A stretch of 48,867 nt of DNA from Streptomyces sennicomposti. GTDB lineage: Bacteria; Actinomycetota; Actinomycetes; Streptomycetales; Streptomycetaceae. Made by a program: the position numbers and the translations under genes. Positions 9,701 to 17,690 of this stretch are shown piece after piece (within the stretch, counting starts at the first letter, position 1; each line of letters starts with the position of its first letter). The DNA lies in contig NZ_JAIOAB010000056.1 of NCBI RefSeq assembly GCF_019890635.1, positions 1-48,867 on the forward strand, read 5' to 3'. The notes under the pieces were generated by a model. It saw only the letters and a list, made by a program, of their open reading frames with translations. It did no database searches and was not told the origin of the DNA.

Positions 9701-10558
9701 GGCGTCCGCGGCCTCGCCCTGCCCCGACGGGGCGTCCTCGGGCGCGCCTCCCGCACCCACCGACGACGTAGGGGAACCGGCGTCGGCCGGCTCCCCGGCG
9801 TCCCCGGTCAGGTCCGTACGGGCGCTGTCGGCACCCTCTTCGTCGGCGTCCGGCCCGCTCTCGACCTCGGGTGCCGCGGGCTCCTCGGCGGCGGGCCCGG
9901 CGTCGTCCCCGCCGTCCGTACGAGCGCCCCCGTCCTCGGAGGCGGCCTCGGAAGCATCGCCGCCCGAGGACGCCGGAGCCCCGTCCTCCGTACCCGGAGC
10001 CGTACCGTCCTCCACGGCCGCCTCGCCGCGCCCGTCACCGGCGTCGGCCGCCTTCGCCGCGTCGCCCGTGTCGGCGCTCCCGGAGTCGCCCGCGCCCTCG
10101 GCGGACGCCGCGTCGCCGTCCGGCGTCACCGCGCCCTCGCCCGAGAACTCGCCGATGCCCTTCGCCGCGTCACGCTCCGCGAACTCCCGCTTCAGCGCGG
10201 ACGCGGAGATCCGCATCGTCGCGCCGCTGACGAGGTCGCCGTTCCCGGCGGGCTCCGCCTCCGAGGCCAGCGGCGCGGCGGGCGGCGGCGTCCAGGCGGG
10301 CTGGAAGCCGCTGCCCGGCGGCGGGTCGGGCAGCGGGACCGGCGGACCGACCGGCGGGGGCGGCGGCGGAGTCGCCGGCGCGGCCGGGGCGCCCTGCGCG
10401 GAGTCGCCGCCCGAGGACGGCGAGTTCTGCGTGTACCAGGCCGGCGGGGCGTAGTCGATGGTGAACTCGCCCGTCGCCTCGACGGCGGACGCCGCGTCGG
10501 ACTGGTCGTCGCCAGGCGTGGCCCAGCCCCCGCGGTTCCCGTCCCGATCGCTGTTCAC
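6800..10558 (-). CDS. ESX-associated ParA/MinD-like ATPase with long disordered tails (EspI-like)
   Basis: This 1252-aa protein starts at a GTG with AGGAGG 8 bases upstream. Residues 1-330 are acidic and Ala/Asp/Glu-rich, and about 330-660 are Pro/Gln/Gly-rich. About 715-985 form a P-loop ATPase of the ParA/MinD class with the deviant Walker A KGGVGKT at 730-736, followed by DANPDAGTLG and ILTDSGTGLL. The last 260 residues are PGQ repeats ending in a run of prolines. EspI proteins of mycobacterial ESX systems combine a Pro-rich N-terminus with this ATPase, so a role in regulating or placing the secretion machine is likely. The extreme length and two-sided disorder are unusual. The protein could contact membrane or cytoskeleton; its partner is unknown. 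Confidence 0.87.
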   Translation of the reverse strand: MNSDRDGNRGGWATPGDDQSDAASAVEATGEFTIDYAPPAWYTQNSPSSGGDSAQGAPAAPATPPPPPPVGPPVPLPDPPPGSGFQPAWTPPPAAPLASEAEPAGNGDLVSGATMRISASALKREFAERDAAKGIGEFSGEGAVTPDGDAASAEGAGDSGSADTGDAAKAADAGDGRGEAAVEDGTAPGTEDGAPASSGGDASEAASEDGGARTDGGDDAGPAAEEPAAPEVESGPDADEEGADSARTDLTGDAGEPADAGSPTSSVGAGGAPEDAPSGQGEAADAGSRDDVRDAVQDAVPGADSDAGDDATGDDAAGAGPSARADDVQDAVPAATGAEGAVPEAPQGWGPPPAPQDAVPPLPPAYQPAAPATANQWPAQPQPQAQPGQQGQPPYPQPPFQPQAPQPAPTAWNTPGAPGGPGTPGGPGAPQQGAPQQGAPIPPAPPAGHGFPQPPAAQPAPPNPAQGGYGFPQTPGAPNPPARPGGYGFPQTGAPGPVPQSGYGFPQPPGAPNPPAQPGGYGFPQPPAPQAAQPGHPGQPGQPGQAAQEGQPGQSQPRPDGGPGPDTAADPSVTARPGAPEQSAAQPATPPQAPQQGAPQPGQPQPGHPGAAQPQPGQPGAPQPQGWAPQAPQQPVDPRTGTAWPQPIQHDQRQPTNPGAAPLGYTAAVELSSDRLLNNKKQKARSTRPAAAGSRFRIGAKKEEAERQRKLELIRTPVLSCYRIAVISLKGGVGKTTTTTALGSTLATERQDKILAIDANPDAGTLGRRVRRETGATIRDLVQAIPYLNSYMDIRRFTSQAPSGLEIIANDVDPAVSTTFNDEDYRRAIDVLGNQYPIILTDSGTGLLYSAMRGVLDLADQLIIISTPSVDGASSASTTLDWLSAHGYADLVSRSLTVISGVRETGKMIKVEDIVAHFETRCRGVVVVPFDEHLAAGAEVNLDMMRPKVREAYFNLAALVAEDFVRHQQAHGLWTSDGNPPPVAAPPMPGQPYPGQQPFPGQPGQPGQAAYPGQQPYPAQPGQPTPGQPGQSPYPGQSGQPGRPGQPPAPGQQSQPGQAGHPGQPPAPGQPAAPGQFAPQPQPQAQPQPQPQPQPQPQPGQQYGYGYPGQQPQQQPGHPGQPAQPGQPGQQPYPAPSGQQPMPAPPGQPYPGQPYPAQPPAPGQFPAQPLPPQQGQQQPGHQQPGQQQYGYGYPGQPGQPYPQQPPQPGQPQAQPPQGRPPEAQQPQGQPPEAQQPQPPQGGQTPPPPPPQQ
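8984..9217 (-). repeat. GYGFPQ-coding repeats inside the ParA-like gene
   Basis: Five copies of the 18-bp sequence CTGCGGGAAGCCGTAACC (one with GTGACC) recur over 234 bp. They encode GHGFPQ once and GYGFPQ four times, separated by Pro/Ala-rich spacers such as PPGAPNPPAQPG. The regular aromatic 'stickers' in a Pro/Gly spacer resemble low-complexity interaction tracts. The repeats are in frame, so copy number can vary without a frameshift. Confidence 0.85.
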
Positions 10559-11094
10559 AGTTCCTCCTGGTGTGGTCGAGCACCCTCATGCCGTGCTGGG
10601 GCGACCGTTGGCGTCCAATGGGGTCGGTCGGAAGCGGTCGCCGGCGGAACGGAACCGATCCGGCCCGCCCGGCCTCCCCCGGGGCGCCGACGGCTCAGCC
10701 GCGGGTTCTGATGTGGCGCCCGGTCCCAGCCTAATCACCACGGGCGCGCTCACGGCAGGCCCGTCCAGCCCTCCGCATCCCTCGACGGCGTCACGGCGAG
10801 CCCCGCCGGCCGCACCCGCACACGCGCCAACCGGTCAAAACCGGACGAGACATCACCACACGGCCGGTCGCCCACCGCACCGAAGCAGCGGCCGACGGGA
10901 CGTGAACTCGGCATCCATGGGCGGACGAACCGGTCGCAACCGCCCAATCCCGGTCGCCGGCCGTCCCGTTCCGGTGCCGGGCGGCACGACGCCAGGCCGC
11001 CGCCCCCGGTCGCCACCGAGGCAGCCCGGCCGTCACCGCCGTCCCGGCCCCGCCGTCACCACGGTCACATCCGGGCCGTCAACACCCCGACCGC
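10559..11094. other. Intergenic region upstream of the ParA-like gene; no gene seen
   Basis: No frame of 536 bases has gene-like codon use or a ribosome site. A minus-strand TAGGCT (10733-10728) fits a -10 box for the ParA-like gene but has no clear -35. The length suggests that this gene has its own promoter, separate from the eccE pair upstream. I see no strong terminator for the upstream gene. Confidence 0.4.
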
Positions 11095-11871
11095 TCAGTC
11101 CATCCGCCGGGGCGTCCCCAGCAACCCGATCTCCGCGTCGGTCGGCTGCGTCATCACGTACTGCCGGTCCCGGTCCGCGCACCACAGGGTGACGCCGTCG
11201 GGAAGCGTGGGCAGCGACTCGATGTCGGGGCGCGGCAGCGCCATCGTGCGGCCCAGCTCGGCGGCCTCGTCCGGCGAGATCCGCTGCACGCCGACGAGCC
11301 GCGCCTGCCGGATCAGCCGGGGCGCCACCGGGCTGAGATACGGCAGCAGCGTCACCACCGACTGCCACGGCCCGGAGACCACCCGCCCGCGCGGCGGCCG
11401 CATGCCGCAGTCGCGCACCACCAGCACCGGAGTGCCCGCCGACGCGCCCTGCGGGGGCACCCGGCCCACCTCGTACACCGCCAGGCCGTTCTGCCCGCCG
11501 CCCATGGCGTGCACCATCTGCATCCACGCCTGCGCGCGGCCCGTCTCCACGGCGACCCGCGCCCCGGTGGCCGCCGCGCGCAGCGCCAGCACCTGCGCCG
11601 TCCACAGACTGCCTATCAGCACCACGTCGTACGGCGTCGGCCGGTTGAGCCCGAGCACGGCGGGCTGCCCCTCGGCGTCCACGCCCACGACGACGCCGTC
11701 GTCGCCGATGGGCAGCGCGAGCGAGTCCACCTGCTCGGCGGAGAGCGCGTGCCGCGCGTGCCGGGGGCCGATCAGGCCGAGGCCGCTGCGCAGCCGGTCG
11801 CGCACCCGTGCGGCGGCGGACGGCCCGGCGGCGGCCGGGGAGCCGGCCGGCTGTGCGGTCGTGACGGTCAT
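11095..11871 (-). CDS. ESX-locus hypothetical protein, degenerate EccC/FtsK-like
   Basis: I do not recognise this 258-aa cytoplasmic protein as a named family. Its ATG overlaps the eccE stop by four bases (ATGA), so it is made with EccE. Residues 50-90 read like the entry to an EccC ATPase module: a VGVDAEGQPAVLGLNRPTP strand pair resembles the 'GLGEDGRPVMLDL' entry in this window's EccC, but the place of the Walker A is taken by LIGSLWTAQVLALR, which has no GxxxxGK. A later VVRDCG...PPRGR segment could be a Walker-B relic. It may be a non-catalytic adaptor that mimics an EccC domain. This is inference from residue pattern only. Confidence 0.75.
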   Translation of the reverse strand: MTVTTAQPAGSPAAAGPSAAARVRDRLRSGLGLIGPRHARHALSAEQVDSLALPIGDDGVVVGVDAEGQPAVLGLNRPTPYDVVLIGSLWTAQVLALRAAATGARVAVETGRAQAWMQMVHAMGGGQNGLAVYEVGRVPPQGASAGTPVLVVRDCGMRPPRGRVVSGPWQSVVTLLPYLSPVAPRLIRQARLVGVQRISPDEAAELGRTMALPRPDIESLPTLPDGVTLWCADRDRQYVMTQPTDAEIGLLGTPRRMD

Positions 11872-13238
11872 CGGGCGCCTCCCAGGGGCAGCGTCGCGAG
11901 CATGCCGGGCGTCTGCTCCCGGTCGAGCCGGGCGAGCTGCGCGCCCGCCTGCCGGGCGGCGTCCTCCAACGCGCGCCGCGCGGCGACCAGTTCGTCGTCG
12001 CTGCGGCCGGTCACCCGCAGGTGCCCGCACAGCGCCGTCTCCTGCCGCTCCGCCCGCGACAGCGTCAGACTGAACGTGGTGGCCAGCGCGGGCACACTGG
12101 TCAGCCCCGCCACGATCTGCGCCAACGAAGCGCCCTGACCGCCCAGTTGAGGCCAGCGGCGGATCCAGTAGGTGGTGTGGCGGCGGTTGTCGCAGCGCCA
12201 GCTGCGGCCGGACTCCTCGGTACGCCGCTCCCGGGCCTCGGTGCGCCCGGCCTCGGCCGTCACCAGCGGGTTGGCGCACGCGGAGGTGGCGAGGGCGGCG
12301 GTCAGCTCCTCCTCGTTGAGCACGGTGGCGCGGAACCCGGCGCCGGTCAGCCGGCTGGCGAGGTGGTCGGTCACCCGCGCCAGGCACTTCTGCGCGCCCT
12401 CCAGACCGCCGCCGCGCGCCGCCACCGCGTCCCGGCACAGCTCGGGGTCCAGCTTCAGCGCGATCCAGGTGATGCGGACCGCCGGGGCGCCGGTCTGCGC
12501 CTGCAGCGGCGCGTAGTTGGTCACGGCGACCGAGTGCTGCGGCAGGTGCAGCGCGGGCGCGGGCTGGGTGTGCAGGACGATCTGCGCCGACTCCAGCCGG
12601 ATGCCGTCCACCTCCAGCGCGTCGCGCACCAGGGCCACCGGCAGCGGCTGCCGGCCCCGGTCGGCGCGCAGCGCGGCGACGTCGGCCTCCACCTGCACCA
12701 CGGCGCTCACGAAGGTGCCGTCGCCGATCATCCCGACCGGCCGCCGGTCCCGGCCGCCGTAGGAGTGGGTGCGCAGCGTGGGGTCGCACTCGACGACGGG
12801 CGCCAGGCCCGGCTCGATGCCCTGCGGGGGCGGGGTGTTCGCCGCCTGCCGCCTGCGGGCGCGCAGCGCGAGCAGGGTGCCCAGCCACTCCGGCAGGGTG
12901 CGGCCGCGGCGGCGGACGAAGGCCAGCGCCACCAGCGCGGCGGCGACCACACAGGCCGCGATCAGCGCGACCGTGCCGACCGCCCAGCCGCACAGCACCA
13001 GCGCCGCGGCCAGCTCCAGCAGTACCAGCCGCTGCCGGGCCGAGGCGCCGCCGCTGCCCGGACGCGAGGTCAGCCGGGGTGCGGCGAGGGGGCCCGCGGG
13101 GCGCCGCCCGGCGGACCCGGCGCCGCGGGGTGCGCGGGAGCCCGAGCCGCGGGGCGCGCGGGAGCCCGACCGTCTTCCGTCGCCCGATCGTGACGCCGAT
13201 TGCGATCGCGACCGGGCCCGTGCTGCGGAAGCCACCAC
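11868..13238 (-). CDS. eccE: Type VII secretion protein EccE
   Basis: This protein of about 456 aa is the EccE component of the ESX membrane complex. It begins with a basic Arg/Ser/Gly-rich tail of about 90 residues. Two adjacent membrane helices follow (LLELAAALVLCGWAVG and VALIAACVVAAALVALAF), then a soluble cytoplasmic domain of about 300 residues, which is the usual EccE topology. The open frame extends upstream of the divergent eccB start, so the real start must be internal. GTG at 13238 (or the adjacent GTG at 13235) has a G-run upstream and gives a sensible N-terminus, but the exact start is uncertain. The stop overlaps the next gene. Confidence 0.82.
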   Translation of the reverse strand: MVASAARARSRSQSASRSGDGRRSGSRAPRGSGSRAPRGAGSAGRRPAGPLAAPRLTSRPGSGGASARQRLVLLELAAALVLCGWAVGTVALIAACVVAAALVALAFVRRRGRTLPEWLGTLLALRARRRQAANTPPPQGIEPGLAPVVECDPTLRTHSYGGRDRRPVGMIGDGTFVSAVVQVEADVAALRADRGRQPLPVALVRDALEVDGIRLESAQIVLHTQPAPALHLPQHSVAVTNYAPLQAQTGAPAVRITWIALKLDPELCRDAVAARGGGLEGAQKCLARVTDHLASRLTGAGFRATVLNEEELTAALATSACANPLVTAEAGRTEARERRTEESGRSWRCDNRRHTTYWIRRWPQLGGQGASLAQIVAGLTSVPALATTFSLTLSRAERQETALCGHLRVTGRSDDELVAARRALEDAARQAGAQLARLDREQTPGMLATLPLGGAR

Positions 13239-13449
13239 TGCAAAACCCCCGAACTCTCCCGAAAACCCTCGTGCACGGCCCCTTCCGGGCCCCAGCACCC
13301 TACCCGTGCCGCGGGCGGTGCGCCGCAACAGGCATAGTAGGGGCCGGTGCTGACAGCCGAGGCACCAGAGGCAGTTCGGGGGACGGGCACGGAGCGCGCG
13401 CATTCTCCACACCCCCTTCACAGCTCTGCACGGGGAGAGAGCGGAACAG
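13239..13449. promoter_or_regulatory. Divergent eccE / eccB promoter region
   Basis: Two divergently transcribed secretion genes share 211 bases. On the minus strand TAGGGT (13302-13297) resembles a -10 box for eccE. On the plus strand CATAGTAGGG around 13333-13342 could serve eccB. Neither has a convincing -35, so these are candidates only. The eccB ribosome site GGGGAGAGAG lies just before 13450. Confidence 0.35.
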
Positions 13450-14982
13450 ATGGCATCACGGCGGGACGAACTCAACGCCTACACCTTCGCGAAGCGCCGC
13501 ATGCTCGCGTCCTTCCTGCGCCCCTCCGCGTCGGGTTCGGAGGAGGGCGCGCCCAAGCCGCTCGGCGCGGTGGTGCCCGGCGTCATCGTCGGCGCGGTCG
13601 TGCTCGCGGTGTTCGGCGGCATCGGCCTGTTCAGCCCGACGGCGCCCAAGGGCTGGGACACGCCCGGCGAACACGTCATCGTCGCCAGCAAGTCGACCAC
13701 CCGGTACGTGGTGCTGAAGACGGGCAAGCAGGTGCAGCTGCACCCGGTGCTGAACATGGCGTCCGCCAGGCTCCTGCTCGATCCGAGCAAGGACAGCGTC
13801 ATCACCGTGGACGAGAAGGTCCTGGACAGCGGCAAGCCCCCGCACGGCGCCACCATCGGCATCCCGTACGCCCCCGACCGGCTGCCCGCCCCGGAGGAGG
13901 CCGAGACCGCCAAGCGGTGGGCGGTGTGCGAACGCCCCGGCGCCGGCGGCCGCGCCATCCAGAAGGCGGCGTTCGTGCTGGCGAAGAAGGAGTGGTCCAA
14001 GGTCGAGGGCCGCGACCGCACGACCGGCGGCGACCTGATGTACGTCGTCGCCCCCGACGGCAAGACCCAGTACGTCATCGACGCGCGCGGCTACCGCTAC
14101 CGGCTGGCCGACCCGTCCGACAAGGAACTCCTCAAGGCCCTCGACACCCAGGGCCGCGCACCGCAGCGCGTCTCGCAGGAGTGGCTCGCCACCTTCCACA
14201 AGGGCGACGACATCGTCGTCCCGCCCATCGACGGCGAACCGGGCGCCAAGGCCGGCGCGTTCAGCGGACTCGAGCAGTACGACCGGTACGACAAGATCGG
14301 CATGGTCATCAAGGCGTACGACGGTCAACGCATGCAGTACTACGTCGTGCTGCGCGGCCGGGTGGCCCGGATCTCGGAGTTCACCGCCACACTGCTGCTC
14401 AACAGCCGCGACCTGGTCGGCGTCGGACAGGCGGGCGAGGCGCAGCAGGTGAGCCCCGGCGCGGTCACCGACAGCACGACGTTCCAGGGCGACAAGATCT
14501 GGCCGCAGTACAAGCCGAGGACCGTCAACGACGGCGCCGCCGCCACCAGCGGCCGCAACACCGTCTGCAACGTGCTGCGTTCGGTCGACGGACACGGCAC
14601 GACCACCCTGTCCACCTGGGTCGGCACCGACTTCCCCGCCGAGCTGCCCACCGGCTCCTCCAGCGCGTACGTCACCGCCGGCTCCGGCCTGCTCTTCCGC
14701 CAGTTCCAGGGCACCGCGACCCAGGCGGGCGGCGTCTTCCTGGTCACCGACACCGGGCTGCGCTACGCCCTCCAGTCCAACAGCGACAGCGCCACCGACG
14801 ACAAGGGCATCGGCACCACCGCCGAGCAGCGCAAGCAGGCGCTGACCGAGGCGAAGATCGCCCAGACCCGGCTCGGGTACGCCAAGGTCACCCCCGCGCC
14901 CGTGCCCATGGAGTGGTCGACGTTCCTGCCGACCGGACCGCGCCTCTCGGAAGCCGCGGCCCGCCAGCCGCAGGGCTCGTAG
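13450..14982 (+). CDS. eccB: Type VII secretion protein EccB
   Basis: This 510-aa protein opens with the EccB hallmark MASRRDELNAYTFAKRRML. A Pro/Glu-rich linker and one transmembrane helix follow (about residues 40-60, PGVIVGAVVLAVFGGIGLF), and then a large extracytoplasmic domain of repeated motifs such as YVVLKTGKQVQLHPVLNMAS. Family members have a disulfide in the outer domain; paired Cys residues are visible near 158 and 377. EccB forms the outer-facing part of the ESX complex. The ATG has GGGAGAGAG about 10 bases upstream. It is followed 21 bases later by mycP in the same direction, as in mycobacterial loci. Confidence 0.95.
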   Translation: MASRRDELNAYTFAKRRMLASFLRPSASGSEEGAPKPLGAVVPGVIVGAVVLAVFGGIGLFSPTAPKGWDTPGEHVIVASKSTTRYVVLKTGKQVQLHPVLNMASARLLLDPSKDSVITVDEKVLDSGKPPHGATIGIPYAPDRLPAPEEAETAKRWAVCERPGAGGRAIQKAAFVLAKKEWSKVEGRDRTTGGDLMYVVAPDGKTQYVIDARGYRYRLADPSDKELLKALDTQGRAPQRVSQEWLATFHKGDDIVVPPIDGEPGAKAGAFSGLEQYDRYDKIGMVIKAYDGQRMQYYVVLRGRVARISEFTATLLLNSRDLVGVGQAGEAQQVSPGAVTDSTTFQGDKIWPQYKPRTVNDGAAATSGRNTVCNVLRSVDGHGTTTLSTWVGTDFPAELPTGSSSAYVTAGSGLLFRQFQGTATQAGGVFLVTDTGLRYALQSNSDSATDDKGIGTTAEQRKQALTEAKIAQTRLGYAKVTPAPVPMEWSTFLPTGPRLSEAAARQPQGS

Positions 14983-15003
14983 CCGCGGGAGGAGATGCAA
15001 CTC

Positions 15004-16395
15004 ATGCTGGCACTCACGCCGAAGGCGCCCGCCCGCCGCCGCACCGGCACGCTCACCCGGACCAGGGCCCTCCCCGGGACCAGGGCCCGCACGGGGACCA
15101 CGGCCCGCACAGAGACTATGGCCCGCACGGGGGCCACGGCCCTCATGCGTACCACGGCCCTCACCCGCGCCGCCGTCCTCACCGCGGCCACCGCGCTCAC
15201 CGCGGCGACCTCGGTGCTCGCCCTGCCCGCCGCCCCCGCACACGCCGACGACGGCCAGTGCACGTTCCCGGCCAAGCCGTACACCGGCCGGCCCTGGGCC
15301 CTGCAACGCGTCAACCTCGACGAGCTGTGGGCGCAGTCCACCGGCAAGGGCGTCAAGGTCGCCGTGATCGACACCGGCGTCGACGTGAAGAACCCCCAGC
15401 TCAAGCCGGCGGTCGACGCGTCGAAGGGCATGAACAACCTGCCGCCGAAGAACTCCAAGGGCGAGAAGATCGACCGTGGTGACGCCCACGGCACCACGGA
15501 CACCGTGGGCCACGGCACCCGCGTCGCCGGCATCATCGCGGCCCGCCCCGCCAAGGGCACCGGCTTCGTGGGCCTGGCCCCCGACGCCACGATCATCCCC
15601 GTCAAGCAGAACGACGCGGAGGGCGACGGCACCGCCAAGACCCTCGCGGACGCCATCAAGTACGCGGTCGGCGCCGGGGCCGGCGTCATCAACATCTCCC
15701 AGGACACGGCCAACGCCGTACGCCCCGACTCCGCGCTGGAACAGGCCGTGGACTACGCCCTCGCCCACCAGGTCGTGGTCGTCGCCTCGGCCGGCAACGA
15801 CGGCCTCGGCGGCAACGTCCAGATCACCTACCCGGCCTCCTACGACGGCGTCCTCGCGGTCGCCGCCTCCGACCGCAACAACGAGCGCGCGTCCTTCTCC
15901 CAGTCCGGCGAGTTCGTGGGCGTGGCCGCTCCCGGCGTGGACATGATCTCGACGGTCCCCGGCGGCGGCCACTGCTCCGACAACGGCACCAGCTTCTCCG
16001 CGCCCTACGTGGCCGGGGTGGCCGCCCTCCTGAAGTCCAAGTACCCCGACTGGACCGCCCGCGAGATCGTCGCCCAGATCGAGCAGACCGCGGAACGCTC
16101 CATCCCCGGCCACGACCGCCTGGTCGGCTGGGGCGTGGTGGACCCGGTCCGCGCCCTCACCGACGTGGACCCGGCCCGCCCGGTCCAGTCCCCCCACCCC
16201 GAGGGCGGCGTCACCCGAGCCGAACCCCCGGCCGTCGCCCCCCTCCACTTCGGCGAAACCACCACCCAGCGCAACCACCGCCTGGGCACCTACGTGGCGA
16301 TCGCGGCCCTGGTCCTGGTGGCAGCCCTGAGCGGCACGGCGGTGGCGGTACGGGACGCGAGACGCCGCCGAGCCCGGACGACGGGGAGGGCGTAG
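15004..16395 (+). CDS. mycP: Mycosin (MycP), ESX-associated subtilisin-like serine protease
   Basis: This 463-aa membrane-anchored S8 protease shows the catalytic Asp123 (VAVIDTGVD), His170 (GHGTRVAG) and Ser330 (NGTSFSAPYVAG). It also has the oxyanion Asn in SAGND, an N-terminal extension Cys pair (DGQC and GGHC) and a C-terminal helix with an Arg-rich tail. I chose the second ATG (15004) because GGAGGAG directly abuts the first ATG (14995) but sits about 9 bases from the second. An internal ATG at 15145 would give a textbook signal peptide ending APAHA-DDG but has a poor ribosome site. The extra 47 N-terminal residues come from a Thr/Ala/Arg-rich repeat. Confidence 0.93.
   Translation: MLALTPKAPARRRTGTLTRTRALPGTRARTGTTARTETMARTGATALMRTTALTRAAVLTAATALTAATSVLALPAAPAHADDGQCTFPAKPYTGRPWALQRVNLDELWAQSTGKGVKVAVIDTGVDVKNPQLKPAVDASKGMNNLPPKNSKGEKIDRGDAHGTTDTVGHGTRVAGIIAARPAKGTGFVGLAPDATIIPVKQNDAEGDGTAKTLADAIKYAVGAGAGVINISQDTANAVRPDSALEQAVDYALAHQVVVVASAGNDGLGGNVQITYPASYDGVLAVAASDRNNERASFSQSGEFVGVAAPGVDMISTVPGGGHCSDNGTSFSAPYVAGVAALLKSKYPDWTAREIVAQIEQTAERSIPGHDRLVGWGVVDPVRALTDVDPARPVQSPHPEGGVTRAEPPAVAPLHFGETTTQRNHRLGTYVAIAALVLVAALSGTAVAVRDARRRRARTTGRA
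15055..15170 (+). repeat. Degenerate ~21-bp repeats encoding the mycP N-terminal extension
   Basis: Near-copies of GACCACGGCCCGCACGGG recur about five times and encode a Thr-Ala-Arg-Thr-Gly pattern (TRALPGTRARTGTTARTE...). The tract sits before a normal signal peptide. It looks like an expansion that lengthened the n-region or 5' untranslated region, depending on which start is used. Confidence 0.6.
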
Positions 16396-16405
16396 CCCCC
16401 TTCAG

Positions 16406-16439
16406 GCACCCTGGCGCTCCTTTCAGAGCACCAGGGTGC
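16406..16439. terminator. Bidirectional terminator between mycP and the lipoprotein gene
   Basis: GCACCCTGGCGCTC pairs with GAGCACCAGGGTGC over 14 positions with one mismatch, around a 6-nt loop CTTTCA. It lies 10 bases after mycP (plus) and 30 bases beyond the end of the converging minus-strand gene, so it probably serves both. Confidence 0.85.
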
Positions 16440-16468
16440 TCACAGAGGCGGGGCGGGGCATCGAAGCA

Positions 16469-17119
16469 TCAAGACGCCGGGGCCGAGGACGGCTGCTCAC
16501 CGTCCTGGACCTGTCCGGCCCGCTCAGCGAACACGGTGGCCAGCTTCTTCAGCAGAGCGGGGTCCATCCGGACATCCGCCCCGCTCTCCCCAGTGGTCAG
16601 CATGATGGCGCTACCGACACGCGCCTGGATCAGCACACTCTTCGCGCCCTTGACCATTGACACACTCTCCCCCATGACGGCGTCGTTCCGATCACCGATC
16701 TCACCGAGCGACAGGGCGGGCCGCCCTGGAACCTGTGCCTGCCAGGCCTTCCACACGGTGCCGTACGCCGCATCCGCAGCCGTCGGGTCGTCGTACGTCA
16801 TGACGTAGAAACTGACCCACGGCTTGTCGTGCTTCCGGACACCCGACATGCCGACATAGCGCACGTTCTCGCAGGAACCGTCCCCGTCGCAACGAGCGAC
16901 AGCGAGTTCCTTCGCCTTCTCCAACGGATAGGCGACCGGAGCCAAAGTCTCATCCCACCCTGACACCACCGCCGAGTCCGGCAACGTCGCCTTGACGTTC
17001 GAAGCGTCGAACGAGAAATCACCTTGGCCACCACCGCAGCCCGCACCGAACGCCAGCACGGCGCAGAGCGCCGTCAAGGCCCTCAACGGCTTGGCCTTGG
17101 ACCCATCAGCGACAAGCAT
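16469..17119 (-). CDS. Putative lipoprotein, last gene of cassette B
   Basis: This 216-aa secreted protein has an N-terminal hydrophobic stretch and the lipobox-like AFGAGC, giving a lipid-modified Cys28 followed by a Gly-rich spacer. The mature part has CDGDGSCENV, two Cys that may form a disulfide, and alternating strands, with no recognised enzymatic motif. Its ATG lies 14 bases inside the end of the preceding lipoprotein gene, so the two are coupled. It does not belong to the three-member lipoprotein family of its neighbours. Co-expression with the 774-aa secretion candidate suggests a surface partner or protective role (inference). Confidence 0.82.
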   Translation of the reverse strand: MLVADGSKAKPLRALTALCAVLAFGAGCGGGQGDFSFDASNVKATLPDSAVVSGWDETLAPVAYPLEKAKELAVARCDGDGSCENVRYVGMSGVRKHDKPWVSFYVMTYDDPTAADAAYGTVWKAWQAQVPGRPALSLGEIGDRNDAVMGESVSMVKGAKSVLIQARVGSAIMLTTGESGADVRMDPALLKKLATVFAERAGQVQDGEQPSSAPAS

Positions 17120-17690
17120 CGGAACTCGCCACCCCCTGACTGTACGCGGTGATCAGTTTTTTCATCCCGGCTGCGTCACTCACGTCCTTTCCGTAGACCT
17201 GGATCGCAGCGAACAGGACGTGATCCGCGTACTTCTGGCTGCGACAGGACTTGATCTCCTCCGCCCCGCCGGTTCCGGAATACACGTACGGAGTGCCGTC
17301 TTCCAGCTGTGCCGACTCAAGCTGGGGAATCGATCTGGCGACGGTCGAAAGGCCGTCCCCCTGCTCCCACCATTCACGGCTGGCCAAGAGCGCCACTTCG
17401 CCGTCGACCTTCACCCGGCATTCGCTCCTGCGGGGCAGAGGCTGCCGCTCCTCGACAGTGACCTTCTTTCCGGCGGGCAGGAGAGGAGAGAGGAGATCCT
17501 GCTGCACAGCGATTCCGCACAGAGCTTCGGGCACGTCGTACTGCTTCTGTTCGGCGGAGCCCGAACAGCTGGTGAGAAGGCCGAACGCCACGCATGCCAG
17601 GGACAGGCCCACAGCTCGGCGAGCAAACAATCGGGATGCCTCCCATGGGTCGTGTGCGGCAGCTGCGGCGGGATTCATTCTGTCGGTCAT
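17106..17690 (-). CDS. Putative lipoprotein, cassette B (three-member family)
   Basis: This 194-aa protein has an extended basic N-terminus, a hydrophobic helix and the lipobox LTSC (Cys42). The mature domain begins with the family line VPEALCGIAV..LLSPLLPAGKK and contains further Cys (SECRV, KSCRS). The same pattern occurs in the lipoproteins at 20841-21383 and 21407-21943, so the three are paralogs. Its ATG overlaps the TGA of the 774-aa gene by one base. It is probably anchored outside the membrane. I recognise no catalytic motif. Confidence 0.83.
   Translation of the reverse strand: MTDRMNPAAAAAHDPWEASRLFARRAVGLSLACVAFGLLTSCSGSAEQKQYDVPEALCGIAVQQDLLSPLLPAGKKVTVEERQPLPRRSECRVKVDGEVALLASREWWEQGDGLSTVARSIPQLESAQLEDGTPYVYSGTGGAEEIKSCRSQKYADHVLFAAIQVYGKDVSDAAGMKKLITAYSQGVASSDACR

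Noticed and set aside
6887..10711. 1274-codon plus-strand open frame over the ParA-like gene
   Set aside because: It encodes Leu/Gly/Arg monotony from GC-rich antisense repeats, whereas the minus frame has a real ParA domain and an AGGAGG start.
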